A model generated the notes under the pieces. It made no database searches. It was not told the origin of the DNA and worked only from the letters and a program-made list of their open reading frames with translations. DNA of 64,000 nucleotides from Favolaschia claudopus (Eukaryota > Basidiomycota > Agaricomycetes > Agaricales > Mycenaceae). This document shows positions 33,664-44,938 of this stretch, piece by piece (the first letter of the stretch is position 1; each line of letters opens with the position of its first letter). The stretch lies in the NCBI GenBank assembly GCA_037176885.1, contig JAWWNJ010000008.1, positions 186,001-250,000 of the forward strand. Reading direction: 5' to 3'. The translations under genes were made by a program, and so were the position numbers.

Positions 33664-35001
33664 TTAAAGCCAAGTAAACTGCAGCTGCATGTTGAACGCT
33701 TTGAATAAAAAGAGACAAGAAAAAATAGGGAATGGACAACTAATGTGCGTGTTGAACGCATACTGACACGGGGAGGAGCACTCGCTAGCCATAGTCTGAT
33801 CAAATCACTTGATAAAAAAAGAAAGAAAGAAATCAGCGACATGGGGAATGGGTACAACTTGAGGAAGAACTCACTCCGATAAACGGATAATAATTAGCTC
33901 CATAATTCTCGCACTCGGAATTGAGGCAAGAATCGCCTAGCCTCCACTTGATCTTCGTGTCGAGGTAAGCGGATTTGAGCGTAGCGGTATCATCATCGAC
34001 AAGTCGAAAATGATATACTCCGTCGTCTCGACAAATATAGCGCCAAAGAATAGGACAACTCCAGCCGCAAGGGCTGTCCCACCCGGTATTGTCGATGGAC
34101 TTACGTTCCCCGCAAGTATGAAGAGTTTGACTGACAAACATAGGAGGATAGTGCCACGCATCGAGAGCCCTATAGCTGAACGCTTTCTCGACGTAAAACA
34201 CAGTCAGGAAATTCTTGGTGATCAGACGCATATTGGATGTGTGCGGAGCGATCACGACCGCTTCCATGACGCAAGGACCAGCGGTTTCGAGTAAAACGAT
34301 GGTGCGCCCCTACAGTAAATGATGAACGGATGATACGATGCATAAGATTGAAGACTGACTTCGAATAACTCGACACTCCATCTGGCATGGACATGAGCGC
34401 GCACAAACTCGTCCACAGGAAGTGACGTGAACACGAGATTGGGATTAATGGAGTGAAAGTATGCACTCCATGCAAGGAACGTGCCGCGAGGGATGCATAT
34501 GTTGAGGTTATTGGGTTTCCAATCTTTGGTTTTCACAGTGCGAGTGGTATACACGACCGCCGACCCGTGAATGCCAGAATGATAATTGTCGAGATGGTCC
34601 CAAAAAGCAATCAGTCGTTTCAAACGCTCAAGACCGTTGATATCGGGACCACAGAGATAGTAGTCCAATTGAGCTTCGATGCGGCCACGATAATAGTTGC
34701 GAGAGAACGTCTGAGAAGAATGGTCTCTGTGACGGTCAAAAGAAGGAAGGAATTCAGTAAAAAATTGCGAGTAGATGGATAGGCGAACGTACACCCTGGA
34801 CAGCTGCGCAGCCTCTTTGAATCCCACAAGCTTGAGAATCCTATCCATGAGATCAAACTCTCTCAAGAATTGCTTGAAGGTGAGGAAGGCCGAAGGGGGG
34901 GGATGTGCGACGGAAAGGCCAGAACCGTTGCCGCCTCCGTTGCCAGTGGACGCATTACTGTTTACCGCTTGCGAAACAGAAGCATCGGCAGCCTGATCCA
35001 T
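33664..35001 (-). CDS. Nucleotidyltransferase-like gene D
   Basis: The start is taken as ATG 34999-35001. A longer frame upstream is only the translation of a GA/CT microsatellite. One firm intron (GTCAGT...CTGTAG, near 34308-34357) joins the N-terminal part in phase to a Cys-rich C-terminal part. The last exon after the intron near 33880 and the stop at 33664 are less certain. Motif: GIHGSAVVY, then NNLNICIPRGT. The GS is kept but both catalytic Asps have become Asn, so this member is probably an inactive nucleotidyltransferase fold. The C-terminal part has CGER, DSPCGWSCPILW and DSCLNSECENYG, possibly metal-binding. Confidence 0.68.
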
Positions 35002-35003
35002 TT

Positions 35004-35004
<1 letters not shown>

Positions 35005-35041
<37 letters not shown>
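35005..35041. repeat. (GA)n microsatellite
   Basis: About 18 GA units immediately 5' of the gene D start codon on the minus strand, i.e. (CT)n in its leader. Pyrimidine-rich leaders are common before fungal start codons; a length-variable one could tune expression. Confidence 0.95.
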
Positions 35042-35044
<3 letters not shown>

Positions 35045-35659
35045 CGAGAATCGGAAAGATGACCCAACTGATTATTGGAACGCGTCGCACGGAAAACAAG
35101 ATCTCAGTCACAAAGCGCATTAATTCGACATCTTCGGACTGTGATGGCCCCATGTCGCGTGCCATCGCGTAAAGCTCGATGGGGAAGACCGACAGCGTCA
35201 TGATGCAATTCAAGTGCGGTCGAGACCTCCCCACAACCGGAGGTAGGCAAAATTCGGAAAGCGCACAACGCGTCATATCATAGATTAGGAACAGATGATA
35301 CACGAGGCTGCACAAAGTAAAGCTTGAAGGGACAAGGACAAGGAAAAAAAGAAAGAGGGAGATGAAGGTAAAAGATAGAATAAAGACAATATAGATGATG
35401 TTCGAGAAGTCATCCCACCCCAATTCGTTCCCTCTATTTCGATGTGAACAGGTTCCATTCACTGATCCCCGAAGAAGGAGAGAAAATGAAAGAAAGAACG
35501 GTAAAAAAAAAGGAAAAGAAAATAAGGAAGAAGAAGTCGACCTGGGACCTGGACGGAGACTGATTGTAGCGCAAAGCAGTTTAAGCACGAAGCATTCCAT
35601 TCTCCAAACAACTATGGAATCGTCAATGATTGGGGAAAACAGGGTGGCAGACGCACTTA

Positions 35660-36219
35660 CTAACGGACGAGGGCAGAGACAAGGGAATGTTCTTGAGGAG
35701 TGATATCCAAAGGGACTTCAGTATCGTTGGTGTGCTTCACAACCAAGATGTTTCCAACCCATTGCACGTTAGCAGCGACAGAGTTAATGCTGACCAACTC
35801 TTCAGCCTCTTGGTCGACGAAGAAGATCGTGTAAGGATTCTCCAGCTCCCTGCCCTCAAACTCCCGAACGGTAAGGCGGCATCGTCCCATGTCGACGACG
35901 TTAGGGGATCCAACGTAGGAAATCCACATATGTATATTAAGATCGTCGACAGTCGCGGGTTGGTAGAGCTGCGAGCCGAAATTGAAAGCAACGGGCACGG
36001 AAGTGGCACCGGGGATTTTGGACGCGAGCAGCGTTCCCTTGACATGATTGTTCAAAAAGTGCTAAGAAACATGAGAAGCATGAAAGGCGTCGAGCTAAGA
36101 AGGCTTACGGGCACATTTTGGATGTGGCGACAACATTTGTGGACATCCGCGAGGGTGTATGGGGTGGGTTGTAAGATTTTTTTCCCAGTGGGTGCGGCTG
36201 AGATGACGACGCGATGCAT
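35660..36219 (-). CDS. Small orphan protein
   Basis: Two exons: ATG 36217-36219 to about 36109, then an intron of about 46 nt (GTAAGCC...TTAG), then a frame to a stop at 35660-35662. The product is about 170 residues, without signal peptide or recognised domain. It contains ATSVPVAFNFGS, DDLNIHMWISY and WVGNILVVKHTND, which suggest a beta-rich fold. A further minus-strand open stretch at about 35100-35215 could be an additional exon of a neighbouring gene; I could not place it. Confidence 0.5.
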
Positions 36220-36339
36220 CTACAACGACGAATAACGATCAAGAGTAAAGGGAAAGAGGACAGTAACAGGATTAAATACAAGAACAATCAAAACAGCTTA
36301 TATACCTCTCCAGTATTTCCATTTAAGGAAATCGACTAG

Positions 36340-36982
36340 TTACAAGGGCCGTGAGGGGAACGAAAGCCCGCTGAAGTCGTAGGTGACTTCGGAAGAATCC
36401 CAATCGCCACAAAGCCGTAAAATACTCTTTTCTTCCACGAACATCCGAAAAGGCGGCCTATCCATTTCCACACGACACTCAGGGCATCGCCAATCCCGCT
36501 CTAGCCATAACCGAATGCAAACGAAACAATGTCCGTGACCGCACACATAGCTGGAAGACTGAGATCAACAGGAGGAAGTAGAAGGCCACGATGACTCACG
36601 AAACCGGATGACTTTTCAAAGACAGACAAATAGCGCAGATATACTCCTCAAAAACTTGGAGAGGAGGATCGGGGCGAACGGATCCGATCCATAGATCGTT
36701 GGCTTGCAAAGCAACAGGGCGGTATACACGACTTCCTTCAAAAGGAACATCGGCCGCAGGAGGGTCTACGTTAACCAACGGATATGTGGTGCCCGCAATC
36801 TGAGTCGTGCCCGCAACTTGAGTCACCCGTTGGCTACCAGCGTAGACACCTCGAGAACGCCATTCAGAAGGAGAGAACATAGTAACAGGGTAAGGGCGAC
36901 CGACGGTGGTGAGAGGGCTGGACCGGCTGAAAGCACTGGGAGCGTCCAAAGAGACTCGACGAGTGGATGTGATGGTGGTCAT
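36340..36982 (-). CDS. RING-finger protein (chromosomal paralogue 1)
   Basis: Exons 36600-36982 and 36340-36550 with a 49-nt intron inside the RING, after SHPVS. The ATG is 36980-36982. The RING reads CAIC, then CGHGHCFVC, then CPEC, a compact C3HC4 finger typical of E3 ligases. N-terminal 110 residues are Pro/Ser/Thr-rich with a VTQVAGTTQIAGTT repeat. The C-terminus ends VTYDFSGLSFP plus five residues. RING-to-tail spacing, CIRLWLE linker and intron position match the gene just upstream and the KDZ-borne RING gene. Confidence 0.82.
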
Positions 36983-37114
36983 TGGGAGAGTGAGAGTGAC
37001 GCACAGCAAAATCTGATCAACACAAGTCAACGACAATAAACAAAGCCGTTGATAGACCTCTTGGGTATTTGGGTTTGTATAAAGGAACGCAGGATGAAAG
37101 AGAAAATAACAAAA

Positions 37115-37849
37115 TCATACACTTCGAGTAGTAGGAAACACTAAACCTTCCCAGATATAATCCACTTCACTGTGATCCCAATTGCCGTACAACGGAGACA
37201 CAACATCCTCTACGGCGGAGGATCTCGAAGGCTCTTGCATTATGGCGGCTCGACATGCAGGACATTCCCATTGATACTCTAGCCACACTCTGATACACGC
37301 ATAGCAGCCGGTATGCCCGCATTCCAGCCTAAATTCGTCAAGTACGAGAAGGACGAATAAACAAATGACTTACGACACTGGATGCGACTGAAGATTAGCA
37401 CATACGGGACAATTCAATCGTGGATCGGTAGACTTCATGAGCGGCGGAAATACATGGCCACGGTACAAGTCCTCGGGAAGCAAGGGCTTTATTCTGACCC
37501 ATCGACTGGCGGAGGAGAAGTCGACTGCCTGAGGGGGTCTGGACAAACTCGAAGGTGCCATAGCGACAACTTGAGGACGGTGCAAGCGTGGATTATATGT
37601 GGCGAACAAAGACGTGGAAGACCCGGGCGGACCGGCCAACGGCGTATTGCGCGGACCAACTCTTATTATGCGAGGTAACGCGACTCTGACTCTTTTTTTG
37701 CGAAGAGGAGTAAAGTAAGACTGTATGGGAGAGATACCAGCGGTACGATCTTTCGACGCCTTTGACTTCTTTTTCTTCGTTCCGATCACGACTGTGGAAC
37801 CCGAAGCGAGGGAATCGCGAGGAGCGGTCGGTAAATCATAGTCCTCCAT
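37115..37849 (-). CDS. RING-finger protein (chromosomal paralogue 2)
   Basis: Exons 37374-37849 and 37115-37328, with a 45-nt intron at the same place in the RING as its neighbours. RING: CPVC, then CGHTGCYAC, then CPAC. The N-terminal region of about 140 residues is basic (KKKKSKASK, LRKKRVRV) and probably disordered. The C-terminus carries VDYIWEGLVFP. About 130 bp separate its stop from the start codon of the downstream paralogue on the same strand, so the pair is a tandem duplication that has diverged mainly in the N-termini. Confidence 0.82.
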
Positions 37850-38217
37850 ATAAACCTGCGCTGCACGCAGACAATCAAAACAAGAACATAAGCACTATGA
37901 AAATAAAACAGGCCAAACGACAGAAAGCACATACAATCCGCAGCGGGAGCTGGAAGAGGCTCAAGGAGGGGCTCAGAATTTGAGACCAGATGTAGCGGCG
38001 ATTGCATATGAAAGTGGTTATAGGACCAGATTACGGGACGAGTGGGAAATGATGCTAAAGAAACTATGAGACAAACCGAAAAGCACCGAGACTCGGAGAG
38101 CCAGTCGACCAGCAGTTGAACACGCACCTTTTGTACAATGCAAGCCTGGTAACCAATAAAGGGTGACCTACTCATACAGTCATCAGGGCAACCTGATTAC
38201 AGACACCAATAACGACG

Positions 38218-40631
38218 TCATCCATCTGACCACTTCGGGGAAGGATCAGATCTGCACAGACTTTCCACAGGGAAAGTCCACAATCGTCCTTCAATATCGA
38301 CGGTTCCATTCGCCGCAGTAAGCCCAATCTTTCCCAACATAGACCAATCTCCGCGTAGAGACGGCCCAATGACCACAACATACACACCAACGATCTCTAA
38401 AATACATTGTGCCCGCTCTCGAGAAACGACTCCCTCGAATTCATTAGTGGTCAGGGGAAAGACACTAGATATCTTGAAGTGCTTGTCAGTGACAACTAAG
38501 GCTCCCATCCGAACCTTCACTGACCCGTTGTGCGTGCGTCTGATCTCCGGAAGAGTGTGGATGACACCAATTTGACCGTCATAGCGCCCCTTCCAACCAC
38601 CCCCCTGAATACAAACATCCAGATAAGTCCCACGCAAAGCAGGACGCAAGAGCCAATGCAGGGCTGCCAATGACCCGTCATCGGTTTGCGACACCTCAAG
38701 GACGTCCTTGACCAGAGGTAGGCGGTCGTAAACTACTTCCGGCCAGACAGAAATATCGGGCAATGAACCGAGTGGAAATTCCGATGAATGAATTGCGATA
38801 TCCTGGACATGAGGCAATGCCCGAACTGCCTCTCGTATAGCACGTAAACGACGAATCTGCTGTGGCGAGCATGACGAATATTGTGTCAAATGCACACCAG
38901 TGCTACCCAAAAACATCAGACGTGGAAGAGTAAGAAGTAAATCAGACACTTACTGTCGCTCCCGGACATTGCGCACCACCACCTTCTCGACAGTATTCAC
39001 AGCTCTACCTTCTGTCTGAATCCAGACGTGACAGAGGTCGAAGCTGGTACTAACGACCATGCCATAAATGGTCCCAATAATGGCATGATATGCAGTAACT
39101 TCTATGCGAGCGTATGGATCTTTTTGAGGCAGACGAGGCCACGCGTCATCATGGGTCGCATCGGGTGGAGGACATATACGAGTGTCCTGCTCTCTACAAC
39201 AAAGTCGGACACTGGACCAAGGCACGACCTCCTGTAAACGCATCAAAAACGGCCGTTATAGAATTAATCTGGCTAAGCAGAGACATACAACGAATGCCCC
39301 TACGGCCCCAGAGGAGAGATTGTTTGCAGCGAAGAACTGGATCTGTGGAGGATATTTGTTTCAGGGAAGAAAACCAGAAGCATGTTATGAGGCATAATCA
39401 CATACGTCCTGACTACCCAACAAGGGCGGGGCAGGCGACACAGACAACGAAGGTGGTAATTTGCTTGTCATTGTAACACGTCGTCGCTCCCAATCAACCG
39501 CTAAAAGCCAACCTCTAGCCCCGCTATAACGACCTATGATGACTTCCACCAAGTCACCGACTCGGTGATCCAACGCCACCAGACCGCTTGACACGATAAT
39601 ATTTGTGGAACAATGAGACCCATTCTGTACAGACAGACAGACGGAATCATCACCGGATTCGTCACCGTCGAGGGACTCCACCGAAGCCACATAATATTTC
39701 TGACGATCGAAAACCCGCACTGCGTCCCCAACTCGAACTCGCAACCGAGTGCGGATGAGTTGGATAGAGTCCTCGACGCAACAGGACAAGGCACTGGAAA
39801 GGAAGTCGTCGGCATGAAAAGCAAAATGATCAGGGATGATCGACGGATGTAACAACGGAGATGTTGACCACTTTTCCAGTTCAGACATGTCCGGCAACAC
39901 GTCTTCAGACATAAAGTCACTGTGAAGCACATCGACAACCATGAAGCCATAGCTGTAACATGCGTCGCCTTCAACGCGAAAGATGGTAGGGTCTGATCCT
40001 CGTTCGGAATCATGCAAGTGAAGTCGTTGGACTGACTGACAATGCGAGGCAGCTTTAGGACACTGACCCGAAGAGTCTGCAATTTCGACAGCTTTAGCGA
40101 CAGGCAGCACCCATCTAGGAACGATATAAAGACGCTGCCAAGCAGCATGAGTGTCGTACGTCGGGATCCAAGCAAGATCACGATGATACTCGTCATCCGG
40201 AGAACATAATCTGACCCATGCCGGGGTAGATAACCGACGCACAGAGGAGGATGACATCAGCGACTGAAAATCACCAAAGGATATCTGCGCGGGGCGTTGG
40301 GGAGAACGCGCAAAGGACAATCTCTGCGCAACACCGTAGGCCGTGTTACTGCCGACACATTCGAGATAGACGTAGCCGGGAGAGAAAGGATTGGTAAAGG
40401 CAGCAACAACGCCTTCAAAGGAATTTTCGGCATTCAAGATGTCACCAAGGACATGAAGTTCACGGCCTAACTGGGATAATTTGAGTAAAAAGAAAGAAAA
40501 AAATGGACGCACAGTGTCCCCCCCTCACCAAGAGGAGCAAATCGCCGCACGGAAAGGATGAAACCCACCTGAACCTCAATGCGCCATATGGGTACCTCGG
40601 AATTCACTGAAAACTCTTGGCCGAAGTTCAT
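38218..40631 (-). CDS. Spt5-like NGN/KOW protein
   Basis: Spt5 is the RNA polymerase II elongation factor; mushrooms have many divergent relatives of unknown role. The chain starts provisionally at ATG 40629-40631. The NGN-like part has VPIWRIEVQLGREL across an intron, then GYVYLEC. KOW-like segments follow: RVGDAVRVFDRQ, RVGDLVEVIIGRYSGARGWL, and DPYARIEVTAYHAIIGTIYGMV (given in part). The C-terminal region has GVYVVVIGPSLRGDW and ESLCRSD, ending at 38218. Introns include GTAAGTG...GGGTAG at about 38950-38900. It lacks the acidic N-terminus and CTR repeats of true Spt5. Exons near 39100-39390 are partly inferred. Confidence 0.65.
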
Positions 40632-41617
40632 GGGCGATGCGCGGTATGCGACACTACCCGAATTGAAGAAGATGGAATAAACCGTAAAGTCGAAGTGCTA
40701 CACAGGGAAGTCAGTCGCACCACCTCTAATCGTCTCCAATAACTATTTGTACACAGGATATTAATATCAACGACAAGGGAGGGATCGACAATGAAGAACA
40801 TACGATTGTTCACTGGCTAGAAACCCTCAACATTTCTTCGAATGACGACGAATTCTGAAAATCGCAGACATAGTCAGATTTATGGATTAGAGCAAATAGC
40901 CGACACACACTCAAGGAAAGTCCTAACCGTGGCCGAATTCTGGGGCCTATTATTCTTCGACGCCGAGGGACATTATAAGGACTCACTACCGACGGGCGGA
41001 AGCAAATCTAATGGAAAAGAACAAGGAGCACTACGTTGATCGTCGTGACAGGAAACCAACGTAAGGTCAAACCGGACCGGAGCTCCGCCCGGGAATTGCG
41101 GCGCTGAATGGGTGGAGCATATGAGAGATTTAGGGAGGGCTTTCGGAATCGGAATCGGAGAAACCGGCATAACACGTGGATGACGGCCTTTGCTTATATC
41201 ACGTCGGACTCTGTCGGACTCGGACTGCGACTCGGAAATCGCTGATCTCATTATTCGGCCCGTGTTTGAGGGTTCAACGCTGGAGTCGGGGAAGAGCGAA
41301 ATCAGAGAGAAAAGCGGATAGGCAGTGCCAACGACTTTTATTGCACGGGGCTTAAAATTCTGAGGGCAGCAATATCGCAGGAAAGTCTTATCACCAATGC
41401 CGCCCATCACAACGATCAGAGACCATCGGCCGGCCATGACCTGTCGCCTTGAAAATGTGGGCATGTGCGGTGGAAATCAAAAACGTAGAACTACGGGATG
41501 CAATATGGAGCTCAAAGGACTCGCATTCCATACAGTCACTACATAACAAGATGCTATCAAAACGGGTTGAACCGCATACAAACGATGTTGAACCGCAAAC
41601 ATGGAGACAAAGGCCAA
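40632..41617. other. Intergenic, no gene seen
   Basis: An open minus-strand segment at about 40632-40690 (FDFTVYSIFFNSGSVAYR) may be an upstream exon of the Spt5-like gene. The rest has only short frames on both strands without domain or splice logic. Confidence 0.5.
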
Positions 41618-43894
41618 TCATGAGGACGACGATGCTGCACCAATCTTCTTTCCTGCACTACGAGCCCTCTTTGATTTGACTGAATCAGCGTCAGGCACAT
41701 CAACATCAATATCGACGACTGCGAGAATATGTCGGTTGAAAGAAAGTGCACACGGAAAGGCTGAAACATACCTGAACCTTGAGACAGTGACGACGATCCA
41801 GAAGGCGCAGCGGATTGCGACGACCCAGCGACTACAGACGATCCGGGACGACCAGCAGAATCTGGCACGCGAGCCGACGCAGAACGAGAACCAGAAGAAC
41901 CACCACGGACACTCGAAGAAGGACTCGCGCCACTTGATATAGCAGCGTCACGATCGTTCTTGCTCGGAGTTTTCAAAGAAAATGAAGCGAAGGCGGCTGG
42001 AGGCGGAGCTGAAACAGTAGAGGAAGATCCATCAAAACCGCGAGGGATCAACACTTTCCGCTCTTCAATAGGAAAATCGGACTTTGCCAGTATCTTAATA
42101 CTGTGAGCATTGATCTGATAGATCTAAAATGGTGTCAAACAAAGGTAGAAGATGCTGATGGTAATTCAGTTCTTCTCACCTTTCTTTTTTTGGGACGGAT
42201 CGCCCCCTTGGAGTCGGTATCGTTCATCACGAAAATATGCAGAGAAGCATCAACAAGCACAAGCGTCCCAGGACGCAAACGATCATAGAAATCCCAAGGA
42301 GCGACGAGCGGATCTTCGCTATCTGCTGGACCCCTAGCCGTAGCATCCCGCACGTCCAACTGGACCAACATAGCTTTAACTTGCCGAAAGTAATCACCGC
42401 CGTAGTCGCAAAGCAAGCGAGGATCATAATACGCGCCCAAGCGAATCTGGGAAGCTGAACAACCCATAAAGAAAAAGGAAGAAAGAAACAAGCGAAGAGA
42501 TGAGAAAGAAAAAATGAACAATACCGCAGCAACAGAGATTTAATACATACCGTCAGGCTTGCGGACACTTGATTCGGAGCTTCCTGAATTCGCTGCGACA
42601 GCAGGAGAATTCGTAGACGGTTGAACAACGTCGTCCAATTTGCGCTTACCGCGACGAGCGGGCGAAGCGGTTGCTGTGCCTGCAGACGCAGGAACCTACA
42701 CAAAGTCATTCAATCTCAACCACGACGAGCAACATCAATGAACGGTGGAAGAGCACGCACCCCGTATTTCGGCAACATGTGCACCATTATTATGTCGTCC
42801 TGGCCACTGTCTTCCTGGATCGATCGCATCCAAGGTCGCAGAATATATTCCTAGAAGAACAACAGGGAAAGGATGAAGAACAAGAATAAGGAGAGGAAGA
42901 AAAATAGAGGCACCTGATATGGAACAGCGCGGGATTCGAGAGCCAACTCATGTTCAATAGCATCTCTTAGCGGCACCGTTTGATTTTGAAAAAAATTAGC
43001 CAATCGATTACACGCCAAGGTGGGAGTAACAAGTGCCAAAACATCCTTCACAGATTTCTTGCTGTCGTCGATCGGCTGAAACTGCACTGAAAGTCAGATA
43101 GTCGTGACATAAATTCAACACAAACTTGCCGGTTCGCTAGAATAATAGTTGCCAATGGCACGCAACACCGTACCCTGAAGCGAGCCAGCAACTTCTCCAA
43201 CGATCGCAGTACGAAAATCAAGCCCCCCATCAGATGTCCGAAATTCGATGTTATTCGAGTACTGAGGTTGATGCCGAGTGAAGTCATTGGGACAATCGAC
43301 GTTTCCAAGAGCTGAGTTTCCCATAGCCTGCAAACTCTCCACAAGCTCGTCATAGAGACCAGATGTAAGCCGCTCCTCGAACACTAAATACGCAAGTCAG
43401 TTGGCGAAAGTTTCAAAAAGAAGAGACTACCTACCAGTGGGTTCAGGACCGCCTTCAGGAAGGGACATTGGACAGAAAATAAGAAACAAACAGACAAAAG
43501 GTTCAAAAATGCCAAGAAAAGCACAGACGCAATAGACCAGCGACGAAACAAAACACCCCATAGACGGAAAAATCTCACCGCTTTTAACCCATGAAAAATT
43601 CCAACCCTCCTCAGGAAATCGGTATTGCGAAAGCGTCATTGATATCATCATCGACAGATCCAGAAAGCGATCGAGATTAAGATGAGACAGAGAGAGAGAG
43701 AGAGAGAGAGAAAGAAATAAAAAAAGCGCACCAGTAGTATCCAAGGACACCGCGATGGGGCCACAAAAAGAAGACGACCCCAAAATCATAGCCGAGACAA
43801 TGATCTATGACTCGAACATCAGCAATTCAAATAAAGACGGACCTACAACATCCGCCCTTTGGAGATAAAGCAATTCGCTACCGACAAAATCCAT
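41618..43894 (-). CDS. Orphan multi-exon protein with Ser-rich tail
   Basis: Joined through about ten exons from ATG 43892-43894 (MDFVGSELLYLQRADV) to TGA 41618-41620. Visible blocks are LTSGLYDELVESLQAMG, DGGLDFRTAIVGEVAG, DVLALVTPTLACNRLANFF, RPWMRSIQEDSGQDDI, DPRLLCDYGGDYFRQV, APWDFYDRLRPGTLVLVDAS, and a 70-residue Ser/Gly/Pro-rich segment. The last exon, reached by splicing GTATGTT...TCGCAG, encodes VVDIDVDVPDAD, which fits a SUMO-interaction motif, and the basic KSKRARSAGKK. The family looks agaricomycete-specific and I cannot name a function. It lies next to the Spt5-like gene on the same strand. Confidence 0.6.
43688..43711. repeat. (GA)n microsatellite in an intron
   Basis: About 12 GA units in the second intron of the orphan gene, on the minus strand a (CT)n tract near its donor. 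Confidence 0.9.
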
Positions 43895-44938
43895 CACCAC
43901 TCAATCAAAGAAGGAAAACATGAGACGCATCGTCACGCATGGCGAGAGGGGCCCAATGAGAAACACAGTCAGCATCGCCATCCTCCGTTGGCATTCCGCG
44001 CAAACGTCTAGTGCTTGGCACTTGAATGAAAGCAAACTATGATGCCGAATCCCTCACAAACTGACGAAAGTCGATGTGAAGCATCACCGAAAGACAGGTA
44101 ACATCAAGGCGAACTCAAACAATGTTCAGCAGATTAGTCCGAAGGCAACATGTGGACCCACATGCACGCTGATCATCGAATTCAACGAAACGAAGTTGCG
44201 ACCAAACAAGCAATTAACCCATTAGGATGAAGACTTCACCTAATTGGGAGAACAATGGGCGACCAAGTCATCAACAAGCAGGGCACCCATGCGCGCCATT
44301 GGGAGAACAATGGACGACCAAGTCATCAACAAGCAGGGCCCGAAGCAAACGGCGATTGTGCGGATAAAGAAGGAATAATCCCAACGACCTGAAAATTTGA
44401 CCCGTGCTGCTGCATGATCAGATCGTCAACACCCATAACGACCAAATCCAACGGAACTTGAAAGAAACGAACTGGCGACTAAGCGAGCAAATTGCGAGCC
44501 AGCAAAGAAAGTGCAAGAATTTGAAAGTGCATCTCAGTTTGTACGTGTCGACATCGGATCAAAAATTCCGCGACACGCCCCCGTGACAATAAACACCACG
44601 CCCACGTGACATTCACATGCTGGAGTCTAAGCAATTTTACCGGTACCACCCTCCTGATTCCTGGCTCAATGTTCAAGCTGAAAAATAAACTCACGTTATG
44701 TGTCCTCATTGTAGGGAAATGAAACCTTCTCTTCAAGCTTGACAATCTTTCGAAATATCGGTCGACTCGGACTCAGTCAAAAGGAGACTGAGTTTGTTAG
44801 ATATGAATTGGTCTTGGAAAACTGGACCATTAAAGAAGATCGGTGAATTCAAAATGTAGTAATATCAAATACTGACGAGACGCATGCAAATTGAGGGAGT
44901 AATCAAAGGTAGGCGAGCGAAGGAGCACATCCCCAAGA
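43895..44938. other. Intergenic with a 55-bp tandem repeat, no gene seen
   Basis: Positions 44243-44284 and 44298-44339 repeat attgggagaacaatggrcga followed by ccaagtcatcaacaagcagg, with period 55. No frame here has recognisable content. Confidence 0.75.

Noticed and set aside
34999..35067. Longer N-terminus with a Ser-Leu repeat for gene D
   Set aside because: It is the translation of the (CT)n microsatellite; the ATG at 34999-35001 immediately after it is the better start.
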